Source: Desertivirga brevis
Lineage (GTDB): Bacteria > Bacteroidota > Bacteroidia > Sphingobacteriales > Sphingobacteriaceae
DNA length: 64,000 bases
Assembly (NCBI RefSeq): GCF_017355835.1
Contig: NZ_JAFEWF010000002.1
Location: 1 to 64,000 of the forward strand
Direction of reading: 5' to 3'
Position 1 is the stretch's first letter; each line of letters opens with the position of its first letter. The position numbers were made by a program, and so were the translations under genes. Below the pieces are notes generated by a model that saw only the letters and a program-made list of their open reading frames with translations, had not been told where the DNA came from and made no database searches. Below, one piece after another: positions 52,501 to 62,600 of this stretch.

Positions 52501-55250
52501 ACACCCACCTCACGGGCCACCGTTGTCACCTGATCGGCGAATACAGCAAGTGTATCAATCATCTCATTGATTGCATCCGTTAACTGCGCAACCTCACCCA
52601 TCGCATTAATGGATAAACGTTGTTTCAGGTTACCCTTTGCTACTGAAGTTGCCACTTTCGCAATACCACGGATCTGAACTGTAAGGTTAGACGCCATCTG
52701 GTTTACCGAGTCTGTTAAGTCTTTCCAGGTACCAGCAACACCTTTTACGTGCGCCTGACCTCCCAGTTTACCTTCGGTACCTACCTCACGGGCTACCCGG
52801 GTTACCTCAGATGCGAAGGAGTTCAGCTGGTCCACCATCGTGTTGATCGTGTTTTTAAGCTCCAATACCTCACCTTTCGCATCAATGATCACCGTTTTAC
52901 TTAAGTCTCCCGATGCTACCGCCTTGGTTACCTCAGCGATATTCCGTACCTGTGATGTTAAGTTGGACGACATCTGATTTACCGAGTCCGTTAAATCTTT
53001 CCACGTACCAGCAACCCCCGGTACGAATGCCTGACCTCCCAAGTTACCATCGGTACCCACCTCCCGCGCCACACGTGTTACCTCAGATGCAAAACCGCGA
53101 AGCTGATCCACCATGGTATTAATAGTTTCCTTCAGCTGAAGGATCTCGCCACGTACGTCGACCGTAATCTTTTTAGACAAGTCACCATTTGCTACTGCAA
53201 TGGATACATCGGCAATGTTTCGGAGCTGGGCAGTTAAGTTACCCGCCATTTTATTTACCGAGTCCGTTAAGTCTTTCCAGGTACCATCTACTCCCGGTAC
53301 GTTGGCCTGACCTCCCAGCTGTCCTTCTGAACCTACCTCCCGTGCCACACGAGTTACCTCGGATGCGAATCCACGGAGCTGATCCACCATTGTGTTAATT
53401 GTATTTTTTAGCTCTAAGAGCTCTCCTTTTGCATTTACTGTGATCTTACGGGAAAGGTCACCTTTTGCTACCGCTGTAGTTACCTCGGCGATGTTACGTA
53501 CCTGCGACGTTAAGTTATCCGCCATCTTATTTACGGAGTCTGTTAAGTCTTTCCAGGTACCACCCACACCTGGTACGTTAGCCTGACCACCCAGCTGTCC
53601 TTCAGAACCTACCTCTTTTGCCACACGGGTTACCTCAGAACCAAAGGAGTTTAGCTGATCCACCATCGTATTGATTGTAACTTTAAGCTCGAGCATCTCC
53701 CCTTTTACGTCCACCGTAATTTTCTTTGAAAGGTCTCCTTTCGCTACCGCCGTTGTTACCTCAGCAATGTTACGTACTTGACCGGTTAGATTTCCGGCCA
53801 TCTGATTTACAGAGTCTGTTAAGTCTTTCCAGGTGCCACCTACACCCGGTACGTTTGCTTGTCCACCCAGTTTTCCTTCTGTACCTACCTCCCTGGCCAC
53901 ACGAGTTACCTCGGAGGAGAAGGAGTTCAGCTGATCCACCATCGTGTTGATCGTATTCTTAAGCTCTAGGAGCTCACCTTTTGCATCTACGGTGATCTTG
54001 CGAGAAAGGTCACCTTTCGCTACTGCCGTTGTTACGTCGGCGATGTTCCGCACCTGGTCAGTAAGATTACTTCCCATCTGGTTCACCGAGTCTGTAAGAT
54101 CTTTCCAGACCCCGCCTACACCTTTCACCTTCGCCTGACCTCCCAGTTTACCTTCAGTACCTACTTCAAGTGCAACACGTGTTACCTCGGAAGCGAAGGA
54201 GTTAAGCTGATCCACCATCGTATTAATAGTTTTTTTCAGCTCAAGCATTTCCCCTTTTACGTCAACCGTGATCTTCTTGGATAAGTCACCATTTGCAACC
54301 GCTGTGGTTACACCTGCTATGTTACGTACCTGAGAAGTAAGGTTACCTGCCATACGGTTTACCGAATCGGTTAAGTCCTTCCAGGTTCCTGCTACTCCCG
54401 GTACTTTTGCTTGTCCACCCAGCTTACCTTCCGTACCTACCTCAAGTGCCACACGTGTTACCTCTGAAGAGAAGGAGTTCAACTGATCCACCATCGTGTT
54501 GATGGTATTTTTTAGTTCCAGGATTTCTCCTTTAGCTTCTACCGTAATCTTCCGGGAAAGGTCACCCTTTGCCACAGCTGTCGTTACCGTTGCAATGTTA
54601 CGTACCTGAGCTGTAAGGTTACCAGCCATCAGGTTTACCGAATCTGTAAGTTCGGCCCATACACCCGCTACACCTTTAATCTTCGCCTGTTCTCCAAGCT
54701 TTCCTTCAGCACCTACCTGACGTGCAACACGCGTTACCTCCATGGTGAAGAGGCGTAATTGCTCGAGCATTTGATTGGATTCTTTTGCTATCCGAAGGAA
54801 TTCGCCTTTTAACGGTTGGCCATTTATTTCTAATGGAATCTGTCTTGAAAGGTTACCATTTGCAACAGAATTAATCATACCTGCGATTTCCAGTGTAGGA
54901 TAGGTAAGATCAGTAATAAGTCCATTCAGAGATTTTACGCCGATAGCCCATTGTCCACGAGCATCAGGCATCTCAACCCTTTTCGATAAATTACCTTTCT
55001 TTCCAATGATCTTCTCAGCTGTACAGATTTCTGTTACAAACTGTTCGCTCATGTCAATGATGTCATTCAGGACTTCACATATCCTCCCACTTATACCTGC
55101 CTGTTTTACTGGCATACGAACATCCAGCTTTCCATTCTTAACCTGAGAAAGAACGTTTAAAAGCTCTTTTAAGTCAAGAGAGTCTTCTTTGACTCCATTT
55201 TTCTTTGGAATGCTGTTGAGTTCCCCTTCTAATAAGATTTCCTGTTCCAT
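49533..55250 (-). CDS. Soluble hybrid histidine kinase with nine tandem HAMP-type repeats
   Basis: A 1905-residue cytosolic protein with no membrane helix. Residues about 30-170 contain HAMP-like segments. Residues 171-998 are nine 92-residue repeats, each with [28 protein letters not shown] and GDLSRKITV blocks. A GAF domain is at about 1025-1175, a coiled coil at about 1175-1240, HisKA with His near 1246 ([11 protein letters not shown]), then ATPase ([27 protein letters not shown]). Three receivers follow with Asp near 1566, 1690 and 1832. The layout resembles group III fungal (Nik1) osmosensing kinases and related bacterial HAMP-array kinases. The repeat number suggests a long signalling rod. 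The signal is unknown. Confidence 0.95.
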   Translation of the reverse strand: MEQEILLEGELNSIPKKNGVKEDSLDLKELLNVLSQVKNGKLDVRMPVKQAGISGRICEVLNDIIDMSEQFVTEICTAEKIIGKKGNLSKRVEMPDARGQWAIGVKSLNGLITDLTYPTLEIAGMINSVANGNLSRQIPLEINGQPLKGEFLRIAKESNQMLEQLRLFTMEVTRVARQVGAEGKLGEQAKIKGVAGVWAELTDSVNLMAGNLTAQVRNIATVTTAVAKGDLSRKITVEAKGEILELKNTINTMVDQLNSFSSEVTRVALEVGTEGKLGGQAKVPGVAGTWKDLTDSVNRMAGNLTSQVRNIAGVTTAVANGDLSKKITVDVKGEMLELKKTINTMVDQLNSFASEVTRVALEVGTEGKLGGQAKVKGVGGVWKDLTDSVNQMGSNLTDQVRNIADVTTAVAKGDLSRKITVDAKGELLELKNTINTMVDQLNSFSSEVTRVAREVGTEGKLGGQANVPGVGGTWKDLTDSVNQMAGNLTGQVRNIAEVTTAVAKGDLSKKITVDVKGEMLELKVTINTMVDQLNSFGSEVTRVAKEVGSEGQLGGQANVPGVGGTWKDLTDSVNKMADNLTSQVRNIAEVTTAVAKGDLSRKITVNAKGELLELKNTINTMVDQLRGFASEVTRVAREVGSEGQLGGQANVPGVDGTWKDLTDSVNKMAGNLTAQLRNIADVSIAVANGDLSKKITVDVRGEILQLKETINTMVDQLRGFASEVTRVAREVGTDGNLGGQAFVPGVAGTWKDLTDSVNQMSSNLTSQVRNIAEVTKAVASGDLSKTVIIDAKGEVLELKNTINTMVDQLNSFASEVTRVAREVGTEGKLGGQAHVKGVAGTWKDLTDSVNQMASNLTVQIRGIAKVATSVAKGNLKQRLSINAMGEVAQLTDAINEMIDTLAVFADQVTTVAREVGVEGRLGGQASVPGASGTWKDLTENVNQLAQNLTVQVRSISEVASAVTKGDLTRTIRVEAKGELEALKDTINQMIANLKGTTLRNHEQDWLKSNLAKFTQMLQGQRDRNAVANKVLSELAELVNARYGAFYILEQPEASDPMLKMFAAYAHDNKRTLSESFSINEGLVGQCALDKERILLTNVPGDYLQINSGIGSATPSALVILPVLFENNIKAVIELASFETFSPTHLDFLDQLTESIGIVLNNIETNTRTEELLAQSQSLANELKAQQEELRRANDELHDKAQLLEKQKEEVEQINKEVEEARRSLEEKAEQLTLTSKYKSEFLANMSHELRTPLNSLLILAQQLFENHEGNLTEKQIRYAKTIHSCGYDLIQLINDILDLSKIESGVISADIMPVSFREIASFVETTFKPISETKNLNFDIHIEEDLPEIMETDIQRLNQILKNLLSNAFKFTEKGSVKLSIQRPNPALRNPLTGVDHVIAFSIEDTGIGISKKTQGIIFEAFQQAEGSTSRKYGGTGLGLSISKGFAELLGGTITVESELGKGSAFTLFLPLKYKEGTKQIGEYAAAAAVASTYPAAAKAPEVTESLVDDDKHNIHPGDKVILVIEDDIRFTKIMLDKAHDFGLKAVVAVNYIEIFDAIQNYNPIAITLDVNLPESNGWKILKLLKNDYNLRHIPVHLISGEDNRALALKYGAKSFHLKPLSNKSLDELLSGILNFSDRKTKKVLLIEDDKEELQRIAQLLESEITQVASVESVKDALEQLKEDQFDCIILDYNKPDADQIANHLNLNRQFQTSIVLYSEKEVTSDQLIHLKRVAHKVIVKSQGTEKQLLNEVSRMLHLDIKGLSEDKVKLLNEVKGDKDILDDKKVLVVDDDVRNLFALTAAFERSKLQVITAESGREALEILNDNKDIDIVLMDIMMPEMDGYETIQWIRKEPKNKQLPIIAVTAKAMIGDRQKCIASGASDYITKPVKTDQLLSLMKVWLYQ
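52257..54740 (-). repeat. Nine 276-bp tandem repeats inside the hybrid kinase gene
   Basis: The first unit starts at 54740 (residue 171) and the ninth starts at 52532 (residue 907) and ends about 52257; all are 92 codons long. Units 2 to 8 are very similar even at the DNA level, as seen in recurring blocks such as the codons for KDLTDSVN and [10 protein letters not shown]. Units 1 and 9 are more diverged. Such arrays can gain or lose units by recombination. Confidence 0.9.
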
Positions 55251-55706
55251 ATAAAAAATAAATACGAATCGTAATTTTTGAATTGATGTTCAAGGTTTAA
55301 TAAGTTGAACAACTGCATTTCTTGTTTCTTGTATTAATTAGTGATACAAACGAAAGATTTTGATCTATCCAGTATCCATCATACTCCGGCAAGGAAAACC
55401 CGCCTTAAAATCCCCGCAAGTTCAATTAGTGGTAAGATTAAAAGCTTCTCATTCAGTCACTTTAATGTTTTACAATAAAACCCACTAATTCATCCCCTTT
55501 ATTTATAAATCATTATTTGAGCCACTCTTCCGTGACTAGAGAACAGTAACCAATTCTGCTCTAAATTGTTTTTATTCAAAATAAAAATTTAGAAAGGCAG
55601 TTCAATTTAGCGTAGAAACCACGCTGTGAAATAGTAAAAATACTTAAAACATCAGGTATTTATACCCGTTAGAAATGCAAGCAATTTATTGAAGGAGATA
55701 CGAAAA
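55251..55706. other. Intergenic region upstream of the hybrid kinase
   Basis: About 455 bases without a clear gene. It should contain the promoter of the leftward kinase gene and of the rightward small gene at 55707, but I see no unambiguous TAnnTTTG element. Present are a 9-bp inverted repeat AATTAGTGG/CCACTAATT (55424-55432 and 55482-55490) and a small palindrome GGTATTTATACC (55655-55666). Confidence 0.5.
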
Positions 55707-55916
55707 ATGGAATTCAGCATCAAACTAGATAGTAAAGAGTACCACATAGAACCTGTGGGAAATGGGAAGGTTACTTATAAAGTAACTGATGGGAATGGAA
55801 GTTATAATTTAAAATTAGATTCTGGAGGAGAATGGATCTGCGATTGTGATCAATATGGCACACATCCTATACCTGTTGAAGAAATAGGGAAGGAAATAGA
55901 AAAGTATTTTGAATAA
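55707..55916 (+). CDS. Small unknown protein (69 residues)
   Basis: The ATG at 55707 is preceded by AAGGAG at 55693-55698, a classical Shine-Dalgarno sequence that is rare in this group, and this decides the start; a longer frame from a TTG adds six residues. The product (MEFSIKLDSKEYHIEPVGNG onward) is acidic, looks like a small beta-sheet protein, and has CDCDQYG and GTHPIPVEEIGKEIEKYFE at its end. I recognise no family. It is a lone gene beside the large kinase and followed by the two small-RNA cassettes. It may be regulatory or a stress protein, but no evidence decides this. Confidence 0.7.
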   Translation: MEFSIKLDSKEYHIEPVGNGKVTYKVTDGNGSYNLKLDSGGEWICDCDQYGTHPIPVEEIGKEIEKYFE

Positions 55917-56010
55917 TTGATATGGAAATCGATTGTACATTAATAAAAAGTTAGGGTCTATAGGCTTTTATTTATATTTTAATAAAACTTATACTCTTTT
56001 TTAATAAAAA

Positions 56011-56041
56011 TTTGCGAACATCATAATTGTTGTTATTTTTG
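56011..56041 (+). promoter_or_regulatory. Promoter of putative small RNA 1
   Basis: TTTG (56011-56014), a 19-base spacer and TATTTTTG (56034-56041) match the Bacteroidota consensus in both boxes and in spacing. No gene follows before the terminator at 56070. Confidence 0.7.
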
Positions 56042-56044
56042 AGC

Positions 56045-56101
56045 CGCTCAACTAACCAAATATGATCTTAAAGCCCTTGCCGACCGGTGAGGGCTTTTTG
56101 C
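56045..56101 (+). ncRNA. Putative small RNA 1 (about 57 nt)
   Basis: A promoter that matches the consensus exactly is followed after about 60 bases by an intrinsic terminator. The RNA would have an unpaired 5' part of about 25 bases containing AACTAACCAA (56050-56059), then the hairpin. A 15-codon frame beginning at 56062 runs through the terminator stem and is probably not coding. The unpaired part is complementary to small RNA 2 over 15 of 16 positions (56050-56065 with 56177-56192: one A-A mismatch, one G-U). Confidence 0.6.
56070..56101 (+). terminator. Terminator of putative small RNA 1
   Basis: AAAGCCCT (56070-56077) and AGGGCTTT (56090-56097) form a perfect 8-bp stem with a 12-base loop; the T run GCTTTTTG follows. 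Confidence 0.85.
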
Positions 56102-56139
56102 TTTATTAGGAACTGGAATGTTAAAGATTGTTAAAAGAG

Positions 56140-56169
56140 TTTGTTAGCATGCTCTTGTCCCTATATTTG
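56140..56169 (+). promoter_or_regulatory. Promoter of putative small RNA 2
   Basis: TTTG (56140-56143) and a perfect -7 box TATATTTG (56162-56169) are 18 bases apart, one base shorter than usual. Confidence 0.6.
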
Positions 56170-56172
56170 TAG

Positions 56173-56232
56173 CGGTTTATAATTGGTTAGTTAAAGGTCT
56201 TCATTCTCCCCGTTTGAAGACCTTTTGTTTTT
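56173..56232 (+). ncRNA. Putative small RNA 2 (about 60 nt)
   Basis: The second cassette has the same layout as the first: promoter, 20-base unpaired 5' segment, terminator hairpin. The unpaired segment holds TTGGTTAGTT (56183-56192), the exact complement of AACTAACCAA in small RNA 1. No start codon for a protein is present in the transcript. The two RNAs would be made in tandem from one strand and could bind each other or a common target. Expression is a prediction. Confidence 0.6.
56193..56232 (+). terminator. Terminator of putative small RNA 2
   Basis: AAAGGTCTTC (56193-56202) pairs perfectly with GAAGACCTTT (56216-56225), followed by TGTTTTT. The stem is strong and the loop is 13 bases. 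Confidence 0.85.
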
Positions 56233-56328
56233 AGAATACTCCTCGAATGGATCTTGTCTGGCTATTGACGGGTGAATAACAAAACTGCTTTTCCCATCCT
56301 GCTACTTTACCGGCTGATAAAAACGGAC

Positions 56329-56360
56329 AAAAAAAAAGCGGCACTGATGAGTGACCGCTT
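56329..56360 (-). terminator. Terminator of the zinc-ribbon/Nif3 operon
   Basis: On the minus strand AAGCGG with a CACT extension pairs with AGTG and CCGCTT, with one bulged base, followed by a run of nine T. It lies 21 bases past the stop at 56382. Confidence 0.8.
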
Positions 56361-56381
56361 GTTTTCGTTTATTCGGTTTTA

Positions 56382-57131
56382 TTATAAAGCTTCTTCTTCT
56401 TTAAGTCCAGCAATTGCCTCATCAACCAAGATACGTCCGCAGTGCTCACACACAATAACTTTCTTATGTTGGCGAATATCTAATTGACGTTGAGGAGGGA
56501 TCTGGTTGAAACATCCGGAGCACGAATCACGTTGAATTGTTACAACAGCTAGACCATTTTTCGCATTATGGCGAAGACGATTATAAGCAACAAGCAAGCG
56601 CTCTTCAATATCACTTTCAGCTTCTTTAGCCTTTGAATTCAATTCATCCTCTTCTTTTTGAGTTTCAGAGGTGATATTATTTAACTCTGCTTTTTTAGCT
56701 TCAAGGTCTTTTTTTCTCTCTTCAAGATCTGCTAATGCTTTGTCGTAGACCTGGACTTTATTAGTTATCTCAAAACCATGCTCTTTAATCTTCTTCTCGC
56801 ATACCTGAATTTCAAGACCTTGAATTTCAATTTCTTTAGAGATAGCATCATACTCACGGTTGTTTTTTACATCGTTAAGTTGTGCTTCGTATTTCTTAAC
56901 AGCAGCCTGAGAATCACGTATCATGTTTTTACGTGTTACGATAGCATCTTCAAGATCGTCAAGCTCGGCTTTGATTTTATTTATACGGGTTTCAAGACCT
57001 GCAACTTCGTCTTCCAAATCGGATACTTCCATTGGAAGTTCTCCGCGAACTTGTCTGATCTTGTCAATTTTTGTATGGATGTTTTGAAGCTCGAACAGAG
57101 CTTTCAATTTTTGCTCGACAGTTTGTTCCAT
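56382..57131 (-). CDS. C4-type zinc-ribbon protein with long coiled coil
   Basis: Residues about 5-190 form a long antiparallel coiled coil, followed by a C4 zinc ribbon with CSGCFNQIPPQ and CEHCGRIL (residues about 203-232). This is the DUF164/CdsZ layout, found in most bacteria; the exact job is not settled, with links to nucleic acids and ribosome hibernation reported in some. The ATG shares its first base with the stop of the Nif3 gene (TAATG), so translation is coupled. It is the last gene of the operon. Confidence 0.93.
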   Translation of the reverse strand: MEQTVEQKLKALFELQNIHTKIDKIRQVRGELPMEVSDLEDEVAGLETRINKIKAELDDLEDAIVTRKNMIRDSQAAVKKYEAQLNDVKNNREYDAISKEIEIQGLEIQVCEKKIKEHGFEITNKVQVYDKALADLEERKKDLEAKKAELNNITSETQKEEDELNSKAKEAESDIEERLLVAYNRLRHNAKNGLAVVTIQRDSCSGCFNQIPPQRQLDIRQHKKVIVCEHCGRILVDEAIAGLKEEEAL

Positions 57132-58228
57132 TAAATTAGATAATTTATGGGGTTTGTATTTACTTCTGTTAAATGGAGTGCAAAGTTAGAAAATTTTTTC
57201 TGAATAAGTTCAAACAATAATTCCTGTGTAAATTGCTCACTTTCAAAATGTCCAACGTCGGCAATTACAATTTTATTTTCAGCATCGAAGAACTCGTGGT
57301 ACTTGTAATCCGCGGTTATAAAAATATCAGCTCCAGCAGAAATAGCTTTATTAAGCAAAAAGCTACCTGATCCCCCGCATACAGCGACCTTCTTAACCTT
57401 TTTCCCCAGTAAGGAGCTATGCCTGATAACTTTCGCTTTCAGTTTTTCTTTAACATCTTTCAAAAAAGCGAGTTCATCCATTTCCTGCTCGAGTACTCCT
57501 ATCATTCCTGCACCTACTCTCGGATAATAATTATCTAAAGGGTATATATCATAAGCAACTTCCTCGTAGGGGTGAGTTCTGAATAAAGCAGAAAGTATTT
57601 GCTTTTCAAACACTTCAGGAAATACAGTTTCCAATTTAATCTCAGGCTCATGGTGCTGTAGTCCCTTCTCGCCCACATAAGCGTTTGTATTGTGGCCTGC
57701 TTTAAATGTTCCAAAACCTTCTGAATTGAAGCTGCATTCAGAATAGTTACCTATGTTACCCGCACCTGCTTTAAACAAAGCATCACGAACGCTATCAGCT
57801 TCATTTAATGGACAAAATGTTACCAACTTCTTTAGGATTGCTGCCTTTGGCGAAAGAATTAACGGGTTTAAAATATTTAACTTAGAACATATTTTCGCAT
57901 TAACTCCCGCTGAAATATGGTCTAAATTTGTATGAATAGCATAAATAGCAACGTTATTTCGAATTGCCTTTATCACTACTCTTTCAATATAGGATTTATT
58001 ATTAAACTTCTTTAAACCTTTAAATACAATTGGATGATGAGAAATGATGAGATTACAACCTTTATTGATCGCGTCGTCTACTACAGCTTCTGTGCAATCT
58101 AATGATATTAAAGCAGCTATTATATCGGCTTCTGGTTCTCCAACAATTAACCCTGAATTATCATAATCTTCCTGATAGGAGAGAGGAGCAAGACTCTCAA
58201 GGTAAGAGGTAATATCCTTTAATTTCAT
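57131..58228 (-). CDS. Nif3-like dinuclear metal-centre protein
   Basis: A 365-residue Nif3 family protein with a YqfO-type middle insert. The N-terminal metal-binding half has LIISHHPIVFKGLKKF and HTNLDHISAGVN; the C-terminal half has VAVCGGSGSFL, DIFITADYKYHEFFDA and IADVGHFESEQF. The insert (about 130-235) resembles a CutA/PII-like domain (LVTFCPLNEADSVRDALFKAGAGNIGNYSECSF). Its reaction is unsettled, with GTP cyclohydrolase-related claims for some members. It overlaps the genes on both sides (4 bases upstream, 1 base downstream). Confidence 0.94.
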   Translation of the reverse strand: MKLKDITSYLESLAPLSYQEDYDNSGLIVGEPEADIIAALISLDCTEAVVDDAINKGCNLIISHHPIVFKGLKKFNNKSYIERVVIKAIRNNVAIYAIHTNLDHISAGVNAKICSKLNILNPLILSPKAAILKKLVTFCPLNEADSVRDALFKAGAGNIGNYSECSFNSEGFGTFKAGHNTNAYVGEKGLQHHEPEIKLETVFPEVFEKQILSALFRTHPYEEVAYDIYPLDNYYPRVGAGMIGVLEQEMDELAFLKDVKEKLKAKVIRHSSLLGKKVKKVAVCGGSGSFLLNKAISAGADIFITADYKYHEFFDAENKIVIADVGHFESEQFTQELLFELIQKKFSNFALHLTEVNTNPINYLI

Positions 58229-58728
58229 TCTTCTTCCTCTCTATTCTTATCAATAACGCTATAGTCTCCCTCGTCGTCACTCTGTAATATTTTCTTATAC
58301 CAGGTCACCTTCGACCAGTACTGAACCATAAAGAATATTTGACTGAAACCTATAACAGCTACCAATGGTGCGAAAGTGGCAGGAATTTTTATACCGTTCA
58401 TCTCCAGTCCCAATATGATAAAAGATATGAGCCCTAAAATAGCGTACACTATACCTGGGATCAAAGCAGGACTGTTTTCTTCCTCGAAATTACGACTTTT
58501 TAATTCGTTAGCTATTGATCTCGACATTCCTATTACCACAAAAAAGCTAAGTATACTTTCAAAAATAATAAGCAACCAGATTAACCAAGGTTGAACTGCC
58601 CGGTTTTCAGGTTCAATTAACTCCAGTGTTTTTACCTGAGTACGGCAAAAAAGTACCATAATAATCAACTTAATTAGGGTAGCTATTAAAAAAGGAGTAA
58701 GAGCCTGAGGATTATTAATATATTCCAT
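58225..58728 (-). CDS. Four-helix membrane protein of the Nif3 operon
   Basis: About 167 residues with four membrane helices at about 10-30, 45-65, 85-108 and 115-135, then an acidic tail rich in Asp and Glu. I recognise no named family. The ATG at 58728 is preferred to an upstream TTG three codons earlier. The stop overlaps the Nif3 ATG by 4 bases, so translation is coupled. Its link with the two downstream genes is by operon position only. Confidence 0.8.
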   Translation of the reverse strand: MEYINNPQALTPFLIATLIKLIIMVLFCRTQVKTLELIEPENRAVQPWLIWLLIIFESILSFFVVIGMSRSIANELKSRNFEEENSPALIPGIVYAILGLISFIILGLEMNGIKIPATFAPLVAVIGFSQIFFMVQYWSKVTWYKKILQSDDEGDYSVIDKNREEEE

Positions 58729-58746
58729 AATCCGCAAATGTAATAA

Positions 58747-58971
58747 TTAGTTAAACCACCTGAACAAGCGGATTATAAGATTAATTAAAAGACTGATAAG
58801 CCACATAGTAGTTACTGGAAAGTAGAATCGAAAGTTGCGTTTTTCGATTTTTATGTCCCCGGGGAGATTACCGAACCAGTGTAGTTTATCGCTGAAAAAG
58901 TAGATTAAGAGACCTGCCAGCACAATTACTACTCCCAATACTATTATCCATTTACCAGTCTCAGTGTTCAT
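58747..58971 (-). CDS. DUF2905 small membrane protein
   Basis: A 74-residue protein with two helices (about 8-26 and 51-67) around the DUF2905 hallmark WFGNLPGDIKIEKRNFRFYFPVTTM. Family function is unknown. The real start is the ATG at 58971, one codon after a TTG. It is 18 bases upstream of the next gene and 17 bases after the DUF4199 gene stop, in one leftward series. Confidence 0.92.
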   Translation of the reverse strand: MNTETGKWIIVLGVVIVLAGLLIYFFSDKLHWFGNLPGDIKIEKRNFRFYFPVTTMWLISLLINLIIRLFRWFN

Positions 58972-58988
58972 CAAGAAATATCAGTAGG

Positions 58989-59402
58989 CTACAAGTTGTG
59001 TTGCTTGTTCATCAGCAATAGAGAAATAATAAGAGTCGATAAAATACCTATAACACCAGCAGCTCCCACTCTTCCCATGTAATCCATCTGCAAATCCTGG
59101 GCTACATAAGAAATATAAACTGCAGCGAAAAAACAGGCTATCAGTCCTCCAACAACCATTATCTTAAAGCCTTCAAAAATTCCTTCAAAGAACTCCATAC
59201 GTCCTCCATTAATGCTGTTCCTGAAATTTTTTATGCCCAAATAAAGGCCAGTAACAGGAATGATAATAGATAAGTACTCCAACCAGTTTGCTTTATCTGC
59301 ACTCGGATAAGAATTTTCATATACACCAGCAAGATGCAGAACGAATATCCATATACCGCTAATAAACCCAATAATAGAACCGTATTTAAATGCGTTTTTC
59401 AT
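58989..59402 (-). CDS. DUF4199 membrane protein
   Basis: A 137-residue protein with four membrane helices (about 8-28, 40-58, 75-98, 108-130). The signatures LYLGIKNFRN and FFEGIFEGFKIMVVGGLIA match DUF4199, which has no known function. It is probably the first gene of the leftward series down to 56382. The region upstream contains an inverted repeat AAATTAC/GTAATTT (59494-59500 and 59508-59514) that could be a regulatory site shared with the divergent mfd gene. Confidence 0.88.
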   Translation of the reverse strand: MKNAFKYGSIIGFISGIWIFVLHLAGVYENSYPSADKANWLEYLSIIIPVTGLYLGIKNFRNSINGGRMEFFEGIFEGFKIMVVGGLIACFFAAVYISYVAQDLQMDYMGRVGAAGVIGILSTLIISLLLMNKQHNL

Positions 59403-59583
59403 AACAACAATTTGTTTTAATTATCATTGGTAGATAGCGTTCTAACAGATGACTGTATTAATTTGTTCCTTTTATCTTTTCTCATGATATAAGAAATTAC
59501 ATTTTACGTAATTTATATGAAGTTAAATGATGTAAAACAAAAGCGAACGGAGAGTATTTTCATAATAGCTTAAACACAGCTTG

Positions 59584-59591
59584 TATATTTG
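59584..59591 (+). promoter_or_regulatory. -7 element of the mfd promoter
   Basis: TATATTTG matches the consensus exactly and lies 17 bases before the GTG start. The -33 partner is uncertain (TTTC 22 bases upstream). Confidence 0.45.
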
Positions 59592-59608
59592 TTGCAGAAT
59601 TTTGTATT

Positions 59609-62600
59609 GTGAACGTAAGGGACATTTTAGATCTGTATAAAAATGACCGGAAGGTCGAAAGCCTTGCTTTGGCACTTAACGGAAGCAAAGGCCCACGAGT
59701 GCATGTAAAAGGATTAATTGGTTCAAGCGACGCAATTGTAGCTTCAACCTTTTACTTCCTTCAACACGGTCATATGGTTTTTGTGCTTCCCGACAGGGAA
59801 GAGGCAGCTTATTTCCTAAGCGACCTCGAAAATTTGATGGATAAAGAAATTCTCCTGTTTCCATCTTCTTACCGAAAACCTTTCGATTTCACCCAGCCAG
59901 ATCCTGGCAATGTATTACAAAGAGCAGAAGTACTTAATGAGTTGATTCATGCGACAGAGTTTGGAAAGCTTATTGTAACTTACCCAGAGGCAATTGCAGA
60001 AAGGGTAATTAACAGAGATTCTCTTGAGAAAAATACACTTGAAATTTCGACCGGGAATAAGCTCAACATTGATTTCATCAATGAATTTTTGATTGAGTAC
60101 GACTTCGAGAGGGTGGATTTTGTTTATGAGCCAGGTCAATTCTCTATACGAGGAGGCATTGTCGATATTTTTTCTTTTTCTCATGACCACCCTTATCGAA
60201 TCGAGTTTTTTGGAGATCATATTGAAAGTATCCGAACTTTTAGTGTGGAGGAACAGCTAAGTATTGAAACGGTTAGAAGTATTACAATTGTCCCTAACGT
60301 TCAATCCAAATTTTTAACAGAACACAATATTTCGCTATTAGAGTATATTGATAAAGACACTTCCGTTTGGTTTAAAGATGTTCAATTTACCCTCGATATT
60401 TTAAAAGAGGGTTACAAGAAAGCAAACGAACTTTGGAAAGCTCTTGCCGCAGCAGATAAGCAGCAAAACCCTGATTGGATAGATCCTAAATTTAATTTTA
60501 CCGACGAGAAGCTATTAGCAGACCAATTGAAAGATTTTGCTATAGTAGAATTTGGAAAGCAGTTCTTTTATCAGCCAACGCAGGTCATCCATTTTGATAT
60601 TAAACCTCAGCCTTCTTTCAATAAGGACTTTAATCTCCTGATTCATAATATTAAGCAGAATGAATCGGAAAAAATAAGCAATTTCATATTTACCGATTCG
60701 GTAAAGCAGGCGGAAAGGCTGTACACTATCTTTGATGACATAGACAAGACCGTAAAATTCACTCCAGTTCACATTGCATTGCGTGAGGGCTTCCTGGATT
60801 ACGAACAAAAAATAGCGTGTTATACTGATCATCAAATCTTTGATCGATACTATAAATACAAACTCAAGAGAGGATATTCCCGCTCTCAATCTATTACTCT
60901 TAAAGAACTGAGAGAACTAAAGCCGGGTGATTATATTACTCATATAGATCATGGCATCGGAAAGTATGCAGGACTCGAAAAAGTAGAGGTGAATGGCAAG
61001 ACCCAAGAGATGATTCGGCTGATCTATGCAGATAACGATCTTCTTTATGTAAATATCAATTCATTAAACAGGATCTCTAAATACTCGGGAAAGGAGGGTA
61101 CAGTTCCCAGAATGAATAAGCTTGGAACCGATACTTGGGAAAAGCTTAAGAAAACAACTAAAAAAAAAGTTAAGGATATAGCCCGCGACCTGATTAAACT
61201 ATATGCTGTTCGTAAAGCACAAACAGGTAACGCCTTTCATCCTGATACGTATTTGCAAGCCGAATTAGAGGCTTCTTTTATTTACGAAGATACTCCGGAC
61301 CAGGAAAAGGCCACTGCCGATGTAAAAAAGGATATGGAATCTCCTCATCCAATGGATCGACTTGTTTGTGGTGACGTGGGCTTTGGTAAAACAGAAATTG
61401 CAGTTCGTGCAGCTTTTAAAGCGGTTGCGGATAGTAAGCAGGTTGCCATACTGGTTCCAACTACTATCCTCGCTCTGCAACATTTTAAAACATTCAACTC
61501 CCGTTTGAAAGATTTCCCTTGTAATATCGATTACGTTAATCGTTTCAAGACAAGCAAACAGATTAAGGAAACACTTCAAAAATTAGCTGAAGGAAAAATC
61601 GATATTATTATAGGTACGCATAGGATAGTAAGCAAAGATGTGAAGTTCAAAGATCTTGGCCTATTGATAATAGACGAAGAGCAAAAATTTGGAGTTAGCG
61701 TAAAGGAGAAACTTAAACAATTCAGGGCCAATGTAGATACATTAACTTTAACAGCAACCCCTATACCGAGGACATTACATTTTTCATTGATGGGAGCAAG
61801 GGATCTGTCGATTATTTCGACGCCTCCTCCTAATCGTCAACCAGTAGTGACGGAACTACACGTATTTAACGAGAAGCTGATCAAGGAGGCTGTTGAGTTT
61901 GAGCTTGCGCGGAACGGGCAGATATTCTTCATCCATAACCGGGTTCAGGACTTGGCTCAATTAGGAGGCTTAATTAAAAAGCTCGTACCGAAGGCAAGGG
62001 TTGGAATAGCACATGGCCAGTTGGAGGGAGATGAACTGGAAGATGTTATGTTAAAGTTTATTAATGCTGAATACGATGTACTTGTTGCTACTACAATTAT
62101 AGAGGCAGGCCTTGATATTCCAAACGCGAATACTATCCTGATAAATCACGCCCATATGTTTGGACTAAGTGATCTTCACCAAATGCGGGGACGGGTAGGA
62201 CGATCGAATAAGAAGGCGTTTTGTTATCTTCTTAGTCCGCCGCTATCGACCCTTACCCCTGAGGCTAGAAAACGCTTAAGTGCAATTGAAGAGTTTTCTG
62301 ACCTTGGAAGTGGATTCAATGTTGCTATGCGTGACCTAGACATTCGTGGCAGCGGTAATTTATTAGGGGCAGAACAAAGCGGTTTTATCGCCGAGATCGG
62401 GTTTGAGATGTATCATAAGATTCTTGACGAAGCAATTCAGGAACTAAAGGATGAAGAATTCAAAGATTTGTTTAAAGACGAAAAGCCGCGCCCAATCGTC
62501 TCTTTTACCCAAATTGATACCGATCTTGAAGTTTTGATTCCTGATAGTTATGTTACAAATATTACTGAACGTTACAACCTGTATACAGACATATCTAAGC

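Noticed and set aside
52913..54138. Several plus-strand frames of 60-75 codons opposite the large hybrid kinase
   Set aside because: They recur because the kinase repeats recur; they are shadows of the 276-bp units and lack coding features.
52257..54740. Direct repeats considered as a CRISPR array or a satellite
   Set aside because: Units are 276 bp, contiguous, without spacers, and keep an open frame as protein repeats.
56062..56109. A 15-codon frame inside putative small RNA 1
   Set aside because: It reads through both arms of the terminator hairpin, so most transcripts would end before its stop codon.
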